A stretch of DNA of 51,560 bases from Chitinophaga pinensis (GCA_945869825.1 CAMBQF010000004.1:1-51560); one strand, 5' to 3'; positions 33,222-42,501 are shown, numbered from the stretch's first letter. Notes: generated by a model not told the origin, from the letters alone. Numbers and translations: made by a program.

Positions 33222-35585
33222 ATGACAAAGTACTTAGTTGGCCTTATTTTACTAGTAGTTTTACAAGTGCCCAATGCCCTTTTTGCCCAAAATTTTGCCA
33301 TTAGCGGTACAATTACCGATGCCAAAACCGGCGAGACCATGATTGGGGCTACCGTAATTTTAAAAGAAAACGGCAAAGGCGCTGCCACCAACGTGTATGG
33401 CTTTTACTCGCTAAGCTCAGAAAAAGGCACGTATACACTTGTTGCATCGTACCTTGGATACGAAGACTATAAGCAAACCGTAGTACTTGATAAAGACCAA
33501 CGCATAAGCATTGCCCTTAGCCCTAAAGCCATTACCACCAAAACAGTAGAAATTACAGGTGAGCGTAACGACGATAACGTTACCAAAACCACCATGGGCC
33601 AAATAAAGCTGGATATTAACACCATAAAAAACATACCCGTTTTTATGGGCGAGGTGGATGTGTTGAAAACGATACAACTACTGCCAGGCGTAAAAGGAGG
33701 CAGCGAAGGCAACGCCGGTTTTTATGTACGTGGCGGCGGGCCCGACCAAAATCTTATTTTGCTTGATGAAGCTACGGTTTATAACGCAGGCCACTTGTTT
33801 GGTTTCTTCTCTGTTTTTAATGGCGATGCCGTAAAAAGCATCAACCTGATAAAAGGCGGTATGCCTGCACAGTATGGCGGGCGCTTAGCATCGGTGCTGG
33901 ATATCAGCATGAAAGATGGTAACAACCAGAAGTTTCATGGCGATGGAGGGATTGGCCTTATTGCATCACGCTTAACACTGCAAGGGCCTATTGTAAAAAA
34001 CAAAGCATCGTTCATTCTATCGGGTCGCCGCACTTATGCTGATATTTTGGCGCAGCCCTTTATTGCCGACACCTCACCATTTAAAGGATCGGGCTACTAT
34101 TTTTATGATTTAAACGCCAAAGTAAACTGGCAAATTGGCGACCGCGACCGTGTGTTTTTGAGCGGTTATTTTGGGCGCGATGTATTTACCTTCTCTAACC
34201 AGGATTTTGGCTTTAAAACAAAAATAGCCTGGGGTAACGCCACCCTTACCGGTCGTTGGAACCACGTATACAACGACAAGCTATTCTCTAACGTATCGCT
34301 GATATTTACTGATTATAAATTTAGCTTTGATGCATCGCAGGCTGAGTTTAAGCTTGGGTTTTACTCTGGCATACGAGATTATAATGCCAAGCTGGACTAT
34401 ACATGGGTGCCCAGTGTGCGGCATAACGTTAAGTTTGGCCTAAACTACATTTACCATAAGTTTACCCCTAACAACGCATACGCATCGGCTGGCGACCAGG
34501 ACTTTAACCTTGGCGAGCCGGAAACACTATATGCCAATGAGGGTGCCTTGTACATAAGCGATGATTTTGATGTAACCGAGAAATTCTCAATAAGTGCCGG
34601 TTTACGCTTATCAGGCTTTCAACAGATTGGTCCGTTTACCCGCTACTACAAAGACAGCCAGGGCTACACTACCGACTCTGTAAACTATGGCCGTGGCGAA
34701 TCTATTAAACTATATGGTGGGCTTGAGCCACGCCTGGCAGTTAAATATGCCTTCAACTCTAAAATGTCAGTTAAAGCATCGTACACCCGCAACCTTCAAT
34801 ACCTGCACTTAACCAATATTGCATCTATATCATTACCAACTGATTTATGGTTTCCATCAACCCAACGCGTACAGCCACAAATTGGCAGCCAGTATTCATT
34901 GGGTATATTCCGCAACTTTGCCGATAATACCTGGGAAACATCGGTTGAGGTGTATTATAAAAACATGCTAAACCAGATTGAATACAAAGACGGGTATGTG
35001 CCGGGGGCGTCGTTAAACGATAACCTTGACAACTCGCTGGTATTTGGACGCGGCTGGGCCTATGGCTCTGAGTTTTTCGTAAAAAAAGCCCTGGGTAAAA
35101 CAACAGGCTGGTTGGGTTATACCCTGTCGTGGACCCAACGTAAGTTTGACGCCATAAACGGTGGCAAGCCCTACTTTGCACGCTACGACCGCCGCCACGA
35201 CGTGCAATTTATCATCACCCACGAGTTTAGCCCAAAATGGACAGCGTCAGCCGTATGGGTATATTCAACAGGCAATGCATTAACCCTGCAAACAGGCCGC
35301 TATATATACGATGGCAACATTGTTAACGAGTTTGGCCCCCGCAATGATTTCCGCATGATACCCTATCACCGAATGGACCTATCGGTAACATGGACAGCGA
35401 AGAAGACAGAGAAGTTTACATCGGCCTGGAATCTTTCTATTTACAACGTATATAGCCGTATGAACCCTTACTTTATATACTTTGCCGCCGAGGGCGACAT
35501 AACGCAGGGGCAAATAAAATTATCAGCGCGCCAGGTATCGCTGTTTCCTATTATACCTGCAATTACATGGAACTTTAGCTTTTAA
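33222..35585 (+). CDS. TonB-dependent outer membrane receptor with carboxypeptidase-like regulatory domain
   Basis: 787 residues from ATG 33222, which gives signal peptide MTKYLVGLILLVVLQVPNALFA (then Q); the frame starts 63 bases earlier, but that part precedes the promoter box. Residues about 25-110 form the carboxypeptidase D regulatory-like domain (ISGTITDAKTGETMIGATVI, NVYGFYSLS, YLGYEDYKQTVVL). The plug (about 130-240) includes KTIQLLPGVKGGSEGNAGFY, VRGGGPDQNLILLDEATVYN and GGMPAQYGGRLASVLDI. The rest is a 22-strand type barrel ending in WNFSF with the terminal Phe. There is no SusD partner; instead its stop overlaps by one base the start of the first of three DUF4249 lipoproteins. Substrate unknown. 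Confidence 0.92.
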   Translation: MTKYLVGLILLVVLQVPNALFAQNFAISGTITDAKTGETMIGATVILKENGKGAATNVYGFYSLSSEKGTYTLVASYLGYEDYKQTVVLDKDQRISIALSPKAITTKTVEITGERNDDNVTKTTMGQIKLDINTIKNIPVFMGEVDVLKTIQLLPGVKGGSEGNAGFYVRGGGPDQNLILLDEATVYNAGHLFGFFSVFNGDAVKSINLIKGGMPAQYGGRLASVLDISMKDGNNQKFHGDGGIGLIASRLTLQGPIVKNKASFILSGRRTYADILAQPFIADTSPFKGSGYYFYDLNAKVNWQIGDRDRVFLSGYFGRDVFTFSNQDFGFKTKIAWGNATLTGRWNHVYNDKLFSNVSLIFTDYKFSFDASQAEFKLGFYSGIRDYNAKLDYTWVPSVRHNVKFGLNYIYHKFTPNNAYASAGDQDFNLGEPETLYANEGALYISDDFDVTEKFSISAGLRLSGFQQIGPFTRYYKDSQGYTTDSVNYGRGESIKLYGGLEPRLAVKYAFNSKMSVKASYTRNLQYLHLTNIASISLPTDLWFPSTQRVQPQIGSQYSLGIFRNFADNTWETSVEVYYKNMLNQIEYKDGYVPGASLNDNLDNSLVFGRGWAYGSEFFVKKALGKTTGWLGYTLSWTQRKFDAINGGKPYFARYDRRHDVQFIITHEFSPKWTASAVWVYSTGNALTLQTGRYIYDGNIVNEFGPRNDFRMIPYHRMDLSVTWTAKKTEKFTSAWNLSIYNVYSRMNPYFIYFAAEGDITQGQIKLSARQVSLFPIIPAITWNFSF

Positions 35586-36490
35586 TGAAAATGAAAATAG
35601 CTAAGCATATATTTTGGTTAACCTTTTTCGGACTGGTGTTTTTTTATGCCTGCGAAAAAGAAATTACCGTTGACCTGCCAAAGCCCGACCCTAAGATTGT
35701 GGTAGAAGGGTACGTTTTTGAGGGTGAGCGGCCATACGTAATCCTGTCACGCAACACAGGCTATTTTGAGCCCATTGACTCTGCATCACTAATCAATAGC
35801 TTTATTTTTGATGGTGTGGTTACTGTTAGCGATGGAATTAATACTGATACGCTTACGTTTCAATCGGCTGCAGAATCTGTATTAGGCTTTGCTTATGTAA
35901 AAACCAACCCGACAGTAGTTGGGCAGGCTGGCAAAACCTATACACTAACCGCAACGGCCGATGGGCAAACAGTTACCGCTGTTACCACCATAATACCACC
36001 ACTGGCGTTAGACAGTATTTTGTGGAAACCACAGGTAAATGAAGACAGCCTCGGTTTTGTCTGGATATACTTTACCGACCCTGGTGTTGATTTACGCGGC
36101 TACCGCATTATGTCTCGCCGTGTTAGCGCAAATCCTGAACGTAACCAGCCCTACTTCCGTACTAATTTCTACTTTGAAAACTCATTGTTTTCGGGCCAGC
36201 AGGCACCCGTAGGTTTTGACCAGGCCAGCCAGTATGGCGAAGATTTGCTTGCAAACCAACCTGAAGACCCTGACGATGGCTATTTTCGAGTAGGCGATAC
36301 GGTTGAGGTAAGGCTTTGTACTATTGATAAACCCTATTACGATTTTTTAAATATGTTGGGCAACTCTACCAGCAGCAATGGCAGCCCTTTTGCATCACCG
36401 AACAATGTAATTGGCAATGTGATAGGCGGCCTTGGTGGCTTTGGTGGCCATGGGGTTGCGCAGTATCGCATAGTGTGTACCTTTCCATGA
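35585..36490 (+). CDS. DUF4249 lipoprotein, copy 1
   Basis: 301 residues. The signal ends FYAC (lipobox), and the mature protein begins EKEITVDLPKPDPKIVVEGY, the family's opening with an Ig-like beta domain. VLSRNTGYFEPIDSAS-like segments, VGQAGKTYTLTATADGQTV, FTDPGVDLRGYRIMSRRVSA and DTVEVRLCTIDKPYYDFLN follow. DUF4249 genes typically sit behind TonB receptors in Bacteroidota and are thought to be outer-membrane surface partners. Start ATG overlaps the receptor TAA by one base (TAATG); its own stop overlaps the next ATG (ATGA). Confidence 0.9.
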   Translation: MKMKIAKHIFWLTFFGLVFFYACEKEITVDLPKPDPKIVVEGYVFEGERPYVILSRNTGYFEPIDSASLINSFIFDGVVTVSDGINTDTLTFQSAAESVLGFAYVKTNPTVVGQAGKTYTLTATADGQTVTAVTTIIPPLALDSILWKPQVNEDSLGFVWIYFTDPGVDLRGYRIMSRRVSANPERNQPYFRTNFYFENSLFSGQQAPVGFDQASQYGEDLLANQPEDPDDGYFRVGDTVEVRLCTIDKPYYDFLNMLGNSTSSNGSPFASPNNVIGNVIGGLGGFGGHGVAQYRIVCTFP

Positions 36491-37392
36491 TGATAAAAAC
36501 AACATACAAAGCCATTTTTACCGCTGTAGCAATGGCTATTGGCTTGGTGTTGTTACAAAGTTGCGAGAAAGAGATTACCGTAGACCTGCCTGCCCCTGAC
36601 GCTAAAATTGTGGTAGAAGGGTATATTTTTGAGGGCGAAAGGCCGTATGTAATCTTATCAAAAAACGCGGGTTATTTTGACCCTATAGACTCTGCCGCTA
36701 TAGCTAACATATTTATTTTTGATGCCATTGTTACCGTAAGCGATGGCACCAATACTGATACCCTAACCTTTCAGCCTGCAGCAGAATCAGCTTATGGGTT
36801 TGCATATGTAAAACAAAACCCAACCGTTACCGGGCAGGCAGGAAAAAACTACAACCTAACCGTATCTGCCATTGGGCAAACAGTAACATCAACCACACGT
36901 ATAATACCAATGGTGCCCCTTGACAGCTCCAAATGGGTTGAATATGAAGATTATGACTCGCTTGGCTATGTATATGTGCATTTTACCGACCCCGGTATTG
37001 ATGAGCGAGGCTACCGTGTGTTCTCTCGGCGTGTTAGTGCCAACCCTGAGCGTAACGAGCCATTATTCAGGCCAAATTTTTATTCTTCAAACCGCTTTTA
37101 TAAAGGGCAGCCTATAGAATTTGGCATATCGCGCGCACGCCAGTTTAGCGACCAGTTTAGCGAGGACAACCCCGACCCTGACTTACGCAGCTATCGCTTA
37201 GGCGATACCGCGCAGGTGCGTATTTGTACTATGGATTTGCCCAATTATAGTTTCTATAACTCACTAAGCAATTCTGATAATTCGGGTAACCCATTTTCGG
37301 CACCGGGCAATGTACAAAGCAATATTGAAGGTGGCCTTGGCTGTTGGGGTGGCTATTGTGTAAATCAATTTCAAATAATCTGCTACCCATAA
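36487..37392 (+). CDS. DUF4249 lipoprotein, copy 2
   Basis: 301 residues from ATG 36487, which overlaps the previous stop by four bases (ATGA); a second Met follows directly. Lipobox LLQSC. The mature part begins EKEITVDLPAPDAKIVVEGY and runs parallel to copy 1 over its whole length (ERPYVILSKNAGYFDPIDSA, DPGIDERGYRVFSRRVSANP, YRLGDTAQVRICTMDLPNY, SAPGNVQSNIEGGLGCWGG). Several stretches are near-identical, so the copies arose by tandem duplication. Confidence 0.9.
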   Translation: MMIKTTYKAIFTAVAMAIGLVLLQSCEKEITVDLPAPDAKIVVEGYIFEGERPYVILSKNAGYFDPIDSAAIANIFIFDAIVTVSDGTNTDTLTFQPAAESAYGFAYVKQNPTVTGQAGKNYNLTVSAIGQTVTSTTRIIPMVPLDSSKWVEYEDYDSLGYVYVHFTDPGIDERGYRVFSRRVSANPERNEPLFRPNFYSSNRFYKGQPIEFGISRARQFSDQFSEDNPDPDLRSYRLGDTAQVRICTMDLPNYSFYNSLSNSDNSGNPFSAPGNVQSNIEGGLGCWGGYCVNQFQIICYP

Positions 37393-38309
37393 TGACAGCC
37401 ATTGCGAAATACACTAATATTTACACCCTGCTAGTGGCGGCATTAGGGTTTGTTGTATTTCAATCGTGCGAGAAAGAAATAACGGTAGACCTACCCCAGC
37501 CCGACCCAAAAGTGGTGGTTGAAGGGTATATATTTCAAGGCTCGCGCCCATATGTGCTGTTGTCCAGAAATTCAGGATATTTTGCTCCTATTGATTCTGC
37601 CACGCTGGCAAACTCTATAATATACGATGCCATTGTAGTAGTTAGTGATGGTACTAATACTGATACACTTACGTTTCAGCCAGCTAATGAGTCGCCGGTA
37701 AAATATGGGTATGTAAAACAAAACCCTGGTGTTATAGGCCAGGCAGGAAAAACATACACACTGCTGGTTATAGCTAATGGCGATACAGTAACATCAACCA
37801 CAACCATTATAGCATCGCCACCCATAGATAGCCTGGAATGGAAGGTGGCAGGGGTTGATAACGACTCGCTGGGGTTGATATGGATTTACTTTAGAGACCA
37901 GGGGATTGATGAGCGGGGCTACAGGCTAATGTCTAAACGCACCAGCAGTATACCCGGCCGCAACGACCGTATTTTTAGGCCCAACACCCTGCTTTTTAAC
38001 CAAAATTTTTACGGGCAAAACTACTATTTTGGAGTAGGCAGGCCCGATAAGTTCGGCGAGGGCTTATCTGCAGACAAATATGACCAGGCTGATAAAAAGC
38101 GCTACCGCCTTGGCGACACGGTAAAAGTACGTTTATGCAGTATTGATTTGCCTGCTTACTACTTTTTGAACAGTGTAAAAAAATCGATGGATGCGAGTGA
38201 TAGCCCATTTGGGGCGCCAAACAATGTTCAAAGCAATGTAACCAATGGCCTTGGCTGCTGGATTGGCTACGGGGTAAGTGAGCAAAAAATTGTTTGTTTT
38301 CCTGAATAA
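37392..38309 (+). CDS. DUF4249 lipoprotein, copy 3
   Basis: 305 residues from ATG 37392, sharing one base with the previous TAA. Lipobox VFQSC. EKEITVDLPQPDPKVVVEGY opens the mature protein; GYFAPIDSATLANSIIYDAI, DQGIDERGYRLMSKRTSSIP and FGAPNNVQSNVTNGLGCWIG align with copy 2, but the region between about 195 and 250 differs most (FNQNFYGQNYYFGVGRPDKF). The gene ends 5 bases from the stop of the convergent gene. Confidence 0.9.
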   Translation: MTAIAKYTNIYTLLVAALGFVVFQSCEKEITVDLPQPDPKVVVEGYIFQGSRPYVLLSRNSGYFAPIDSATLANSIIYDAIVVVSDGTNTDTLTFQPANESPVKYGYVKQNPGVIGQAGKTYTLLVIANGDTVTSTTTIIASPPIDSLEWKVAGVDNDSLGLIWIYFRDQGIDERGYRLMSKRTSSIPGRNDRIFRPNTLLFNQNFYGQNYYFGVGRPDKFGEGLSADKYDQADKKRYRLGDTVKVRLCSIDLPAYYFLNSVKKSMDASDSPFGAPNNVQSNVTNGLGCWIGYGVSEQKIVCFPE

Positions 38310-38314
38310 GAACT

Positions 38315-38935
38315 CTAATTTTTGTCCTTATTTTTAAATGCGCCGCTACGCCAAGCATCAACAAACTTGGCCCAGGCCAGCGGATTTAAAAGGCTTATTT
38401 GCTGTGCCTGGCCTGCATAGTACAACCTTGATTGTTGCTGTGCCATGCTGTACTTATAACTCATATAAGGGTCGGCACCACCGGCGTTTTTAGGCAGGTT
38501 GGCAGGGTCTATATTCCTTTGGGCGCGGGTAAGGTCATTATCCGGCAAATCGAGGTTTAAGAACGATGTTTTAAACTGCTCGCGTGTGGGCCAAGGGTAA
38601 ATATCAATAGTTGGCAGGGCAATGGTATCGCGCTTAAGCACCTGAATAAGAGAGTAGCGACCATCCTCTAAACTATCAGGAATGGTAAACTTTACCTTGC
38701 GGTAGCCAATGGCAGAAAATACAATGGTATCCTTTTCATAAGCCACGAAAGTGAAAAAGCCGTAATAGTCGGACACCGTACCACGGGCGCTGTTATGCAC
38801 CATGATACTGGTAAACGGTATAGGATAGAGGCTGTCTGCGCTAACTACCACGCCCGAAAACTGAACCAGATTGTTCTGGCTTTTGGCATATGAAAACGCG
38901 AAAACCGCTATTACCAATATTATTAACTTTTTCAT
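38315..38935 (-). CDS. Secreted protein with carboxypeptidase-like regulatory domain
   Basis: 206 residues from ATG 38935 (a GTG one codon earlier is less likely). Signal peptide MKKLIILVIAVFAFSYAKS. Residues about 25-110 form a carboxypeptidase regulatory-like beta-sandwich (FSGVVVSADSLYPIPFTSIM, RGTVSDYYGFFTFVAYEKD, VFSAIGYRKVKFTI). The C-terminal half (YPWPTREQFKTSFLNLDLPD, SYKYSMAQQQSRLYYAGQAQ) is helical and of unknown role. It is not a TonB receptor, since no plug or barrel follows. It converges on the DUF4249 operon with a 5-base gap. Confidence 0.8.
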   Translation of the reverse strand: MKKLIILVIAVFAFSYAKSQNNLVQFSGVVVSADSLYPIPFTSIMVHNSARGTVSDYYGFFTFVAYEKDTIVFSAIGYRKVKFTIPDSLEDGRYSLIQVLKRDTIALPTIDIYPWPTREQFKTSFLNLDLPDNDLTRAQRNIDPANLPKNAGGADPYMSYKYSMAQQQSRLYYAGQAQQISLLNPLAWAKFVDAWRSGAFKNKDKN

Positions 38936-38940
38936 CACAT

Positions 38941-38948
38941 CAAATTTA
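38941..38948 (-). promoter_or_regulatory. TAnnTTTG -7 element, 5 bases from the start codon
   Basis: Reads TAAATTTG on the minus strand, 5 bases before ATG 38935; predicts a leaderless mRNA. Confidence 0.6.
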
Positions 38949-39020
38949 GCACCTTCACTACAAATAACAACGTTTTAAACGCAAAAACGTTTGAAAAACC
39001 TAACGCATAAATAATAAAAC

Positions 39021-39028
39021 TATTTTTG
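39021..39028 (+). promoter_or_regulatory. TAnnTTTG -7 element of the YdcF-family gene
   Basis: TATTTTTG, 13 bases before ATG 39042. Confidence 0.55.
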
Positions 39029-39041
39029 CAGGGCAATAAAT

Positions 39042-39671
39042 ATGCCGAAGAAACCATTTTACAAACGATTTTGGGTGAAAGCCACAGCTGCCATAGTATT
39101 GGGGGCCGTGCTGTTTTTTGTATTGAAAGTGCCTGTACTACAAGCTATGGGCAACTATCTACGTAGCGAAGATACACCGCAAAAAACTAAATACCTGTTT
39201 GTTTTAAGTGGTGGCGCCTACGACCGTGGGCACGAGGCTGCGCGCCTTTACAAAGCCGGACTGGTTGATACACTTGTGGTTACCGGAGCTAATGTACACC
39301 AGAACCTGCGTGTTTTGGGAATAGAAATAAATGAAGCTCAACTAACAGACAGCGCACTGGTACGTTTTGGTGTGCCGCAAGAGCGTATACTGCTTATCCC
39401 CAAAGGCACCAGTACCATAGAAGAGGCTGGGATAATACATGACTTTTGTTTGAAAAAAGGCCAGTTGAGGGCTACAGTAATAAGTGATAAATTCCACACA
39501 GGGAGGGCTAAAAGGCTTATACGCCCAGTGCTGGATAAAGACGGGATACAGCTTACCATGCTGGGCTCTCCATCATCAGAATACAATGAAGACCGCTGGT
39601 GGGAAAGTGAAAACGGACTTATTATGGTGAATAATGAGTATGCGAAGATGTTGTATTATTGGTTAAAATAA
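39042..39671 (+). CDS. YdcF/SanA/ElyC (DUF218) family protein
   Basis: 209 residues. One N-terminal membrane helix (about 9-30, FWVKATAAIVLGAVLFFVLK) precedes a DUF218 domain: YLFVLSGGAYDRGHEAARLY, VDTLVVTGANVHQNL, FGVPQERILLIPKGTSTIEE, ATVISDKFHTGRAKRLIRP. The charged residues of the family core are present. Escherichia coli relatives SanA and ElyC affect envelope integrity and lipid carrier or peptidoglycan metabolism; the biochemical activity is unsettled. The domain would face the periplasm if the helix is a signal anchor. Confidence 0.85.
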   Translation: MPKKPFYKRFWVKATAAIVLGAVLFFVLKVPVLQAMGNYLRSEDTPQKTKYLFVLSGGAYDRGHEAARLYKAGLVDTLVVTGANVHQNLRVLGIEINEAQLTDSALVRFGVPQERILLIPKGTSTIEEAGIIHDFCLKKGQLRATVISDKFHTGRAKRLIRPVLDKDGIQLTMLGSPSSEYNEDRWWESENGLIMVNNEYAKMLYYWLK

Positions 39672-39676
39672 AAGTA

Positions 39677-40387
39677 TTACCTGAATATGTCTAAAGATTT
39701 AAAATAAACCCTATCATCGTCAACCTCTGCGCCCATTTTTAAAAACCAGGCTAATAACTCAGGAGTATAATGTAAGAGCGTATCAAGTTCAGCATTTAAT
39801 TGAAAGTAAGCCTCAGCTCCGGGATTTGTATGATTTTGAGCCAGATCTCGCATGAAGAACTCCCACTCATCACTTTTCCATAGCTTCTCGCTGCGATGCC
39901 CATTAAAACACACCATAAAGCCTGTTATCATATCAAATTTGATATCAAATGGTTCTATGGCTTCAAAATTCTTAATTTCATAATCACGACGGGGTATTTC
40001 AAGTACTTCTACTAACTCGTTAAACATTGGGTCTGTCCAAATATCAATAGTGCGCACCTGGTGACCATAGTACTTGCATATAAAAGGAAAATAAGCATTT
40101 CCTGTTCCAATATCCAGTATATTTTTATTCTTCTCTCTTTCTAAACCCAAAGTAAAAACATGCCATATATTTTTACGCATCCATGGCTCTATATCAAGGT
40201 ATTTGCTGTATCCGGGGGCTGGCGCTACATCTTTATACTTTTCTTTAACAATATCAAACTTTGATTTATTTACCCTGTTCAATACCTTTTCAAGGTCGGC
40301 ATTTAGTTTTAATAATGTTAATGCTTTATAAAAGATATTATTTGCAACCTTTTCTCTATAAACAGTAATACTCTTAAACTTATTCAT
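39677..40387 (-). CDS. Class I SAM-dependent methyltransferase
   Basis: 236 residues, cytoplasmic. The SAM-binding motif I is NILDIGTGNAYFPFICKYYG (about 90-105), with an acidic residue ending the second strand (VRTIDIWTD) and motif post-I/II in FDMITGFMVCFNGH. An N-terminal helical region of ~75 residues precedes the Rossmann core. The substrate is not evident; no tRNA, rRNA or quinone signature was recognised. The gene is more AT-rich than its neighbours, its upstream region is extremely AT-rich and lacks the TAnnTTTG word, and it is a single gene between convergent neighbours. Recent acquisition is possible. Confidence 0.8.
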   Translation of the reverse strand: MNKFKSITVYREKVANNIFYKALTLLKLNADLEKVLNRVNKSKFDIVKEKYKDVAPAPGYSKYLDIEPWMRKNIWHVFTLGLEREKNKNILDIGTGNAYFPFICKYYGHQVRTIDIWTDPMFNELVEVLEIPRRDYEIKNFEAIEPFDIKFDMITGFMVCFNGHRSEKLWKSDEWEFFMRDLAQNHTNPGAEAYFQLNAELDTLLHYTPELLAWFLKMGAEVDDDRVYFKSLDIFR

Positions 40388-40539
40388 GAGGTAAAATTAA
40401 ATAAATTTTTTTATTTAAAAGATTTTATAATTTCCTTAACACCACGTTAATACTTAACTGTTAGATTAAACTTTTATAAATAAAAAGCTTCCGTCAAAGG
40501 AATTTTATGAAATACCTGCCTACTTTGCATCCTAGTACC

Positions 40540-40950
40540 ATGAAAGCAAAGTTTTACACTCCTCTACTTCTTTTATTTTTGTTCTTGCAATTTGCTACTT
40601 CTGCGCAAACCCCCTTTGGCCTAAAAGCTTTGTACGAAAATATTGGGGAAACCTATTGGTATGAAATACGGCTGTATACAGACCATACCGCAACAACAGT
40701 TTCAGGCAGGGGGCATCCTATCCCTAGTTACTACACCAACTGCACTGCTACATGGAAAATAAGGGCCGGCGTGCTTATAATTGAGAAAACGAATTGTGTA
40801 GAAAACGATACGCCTTCTGGTTTTTTTGCTATCCAGTTAGATACTACGCCCAAGCCAAAGCAACCTGTTGTAATTGAAAAATATTTTATTAAGGGTAATA
40901 AGTTAAAACCTATTGGACAAGGGGTATATTACCGTAAACGAATTGACTAA
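40540..40950 (+). CDS. Small secreted protein of unknown function
   Basis: 136 residues from ATG 40540, which gives signal peptide MKAKFYTPLLLLFLFLQFATSA (then Q). An in-frame ATG at 40507 would add eleven residues with Pro and His ahead of the signal; a promoter-like TACTTTGC lies between the two ATGs and favours the later start. The mature part has two Cys (YTNCTATWKIR, IEKTNCVEND) that may form a disulfide in a small beta-barrel (ETYWYEIRLYTDHTATTVSG, KPKQPVVIEKYFIKGNKL). No family was recognised. Confidence 0.7.
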   Translation: MKAKFYTPLLLLFLFLQFATSAQTPFGLKALYENIGETYWYEIRLYTDHTATTVSGRGHPIPSYYTNCTATWKIRAGVLIIEKTNCVENDTPSGFFAIQLDTTPKPKQPVVIEKYFIKGNKLKPIGQGVYYRKRID

Positions 40951-40954
40951 TACA

Positions 40955-42493
40955 TTACAACTGCTTCAACACCTCGTTAATACTAACCTTACTGTTTACC
41001 AGTTTAGGCAGGTCGGCAATGGCTACGCGCTCTTGTGTCATGGTATCGCGGTGGCGTATGGTAACCATGTTATCTTCCAGCGACTGGTGGTCTACCGTAA
41101 TGCAGAACGGTGTGCCGATAGAATCCTGGCGGCGGTAACGCTTACCAATAGAGTCTTTCTCGTCGTACTGCGTAATATGGTCGTATTTCAATACATCTAA
41201 TATCTCGCGGGCTTTCTCAGGCAGGCCATCTTTTTTGGTTAATGGCATTACGCAAACCTTAACCGGGGCAAGGAAAGCCGGGATATTTAATACCTCGCGG
41301 GTGGTGCCATCTTCCAGTTTCTCTTCATTATACGCAGTGCTTAAAATAGCAAGGAACATACGGTCTAAACCTATAGATGTTTCTACTACATAAGGAATAT
41401 AACTCTCGTTCAATTCAGGGTCGAAATAGCGAAGCTTTTTGCCCGAGAATTCTTCGTGACTCTTCAAGTCGAAATCGGTACGTGAGTGGATGCCCTCAAG
41501 TTCTTTAAAACCAAATGGGAATTCAAACTCAATATCAGCTGCTGCATTGGCATAATGCGCCAATTTCAAATGGTCGTGGAAGCGTTGCTTACCTTCACCC
41601 AAGCCAAGGGCTATGTGCCACTGCATACGCTTTTGTTTCCAGCTTTCGTACCACTCCATTTCAGTACCCGGGCGAACAAAGAATTGCATCTCCATTTGTT
41701 CAAACTCGCGCATGCGGAAAATAAACTGGCGGGCCACAATCTCGTTACGGAAAGCCTTACCAATTTGTGCAATACCAAATGGTATGCGCATACGGCCAGT
41801 TTTTTGTACGTTTAAAAAGTTTACAAATATACCCTGGGCCGTTTCGGGACGTAGGTATATTTTTGATGAATCTTCGCTAACGCTACCCATCTCGGTGCTA
41901 AACATCAGGTTAAACTGGCGCACATCGGTCCAGTTTTTAGTACCTGATATGGGGCAAACAATTTCTAAATCGATAATTATTTGTTTAATACCGTCCATAT
42001 CATTAGCCTCTAAAGCGGCTTTAAAACGGGTATTTATGGCATCAATTTTAGTTTGGTTCTCCACCACGCGGGCATTGGTACTGCGGAACATAGCCTCATC
42101 AAACGGAGAAAAACGCGCTTTGGCTTTTTCTACTTCCTTTTCAATTTTGGCTTCTATTTTTTGCACCGCTTCTTCAATAAGCACATCGGCACGGTAGCGT
42201 TTTTTGCTGTCTTTGTTATCAATCAACGGGTCGTTAAAAGCATCGACGTGGCCCGATGCTTTCCAAACCGTAGGATGCATAAATATGGCAGAATCAATAC
42301 CTACAATATTCTCATTCATTTGCACCATGGCTTTCCACCAATACTCACGGATGTTCTTTTTTAACTCGGCACCGTACTGACCATAGTCGTATACAGCGGC
42401 AAGGCCGTCGTAAATTTCAGACGATTGAAAGATAAAGCCATACTCTTTGGCGTGCGATATAATTTTAGGAAAAAGCTCTGCGTTGTTACTCAT
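40955..42493 (-). CDS. glyS: Glycine--tRNA ligase (alpha2 type)
   Basis: 512 residues, the single-chain dimeric type. It charges tRNA-Gly with glycine. The N-terminal catalytic domain has SHAKEYGFIFQSSEIYDGLA, TVWKASGHVDAFNDPLI, LRPETAQGIFVNF, the motif 2 region REFEQMEMQFF and motif 3 ETSIGLDRMFLAIL; the C-terminal anticodon-binding domain runs from about 400 (VKVCVMPLTKKDGLPEKARE, KDSIGKRYRRQDSIGTPFCI). Insertions between motifs 1 and 2 (DKDSKKRYRADVLIEEAVQK) are usual. A perfect -7 element is 8 bases before the ATG. The 4-base gap to the convergent gene leaves no terminator. Confidence 0.97.
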   Translation of the reverse strand: MSNNAELFPKIISHAKEYGFIFQSSEIYDGLAAVYDYGQYGAELKKNIREYWWKAMVQMNENIVGIDSAIFMHPTVWKASGHVDAFNDPLIDNKDSKKRYRADVLIEEAVQKIEAKIEKEVEKAKARFSPFDEAMFRSTNARVVENQTKIDAINTRFKAALEANDMDGIKQIIIDLEIVCPISGTKNWTDVRQFNLMFSTEMGSVSEDSSKIYLRPETAQGIFVNFLNVQKTGRMRIPFGIAQIGKAFRNEIVARQFIFRMREFEQMEMQFFVRPGTEMEWYESWKQKRMQWHIALGLGEGKQRFHDHLKLAHYANAAADIEFEFPFGFKELEGIHSRTDFDLKSHEEFSGKKLRYFDPELNESYIPYVVETSIGLDRMFLAILSTAYNEEKLEDGTTREVLNIPAFLAPVKVCVMPLTKKDGLPEKAREILDVLKYDHITQYDEKDSIGKRYRRQDSIGTPFCITVDHQSLEDNMVTIRHRDTMTQERVAIADLPKLVNSKVSINEVLKQL

Positions 42494-42501
42494 AATGGCG
42501 G

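Noticed and set aside
41613-42197. 194-codon open frame on the plus strand
   Set aside because: It lies wholly antisense to glyS, has no signal or family pattern, and has the composition of a shadow frame.
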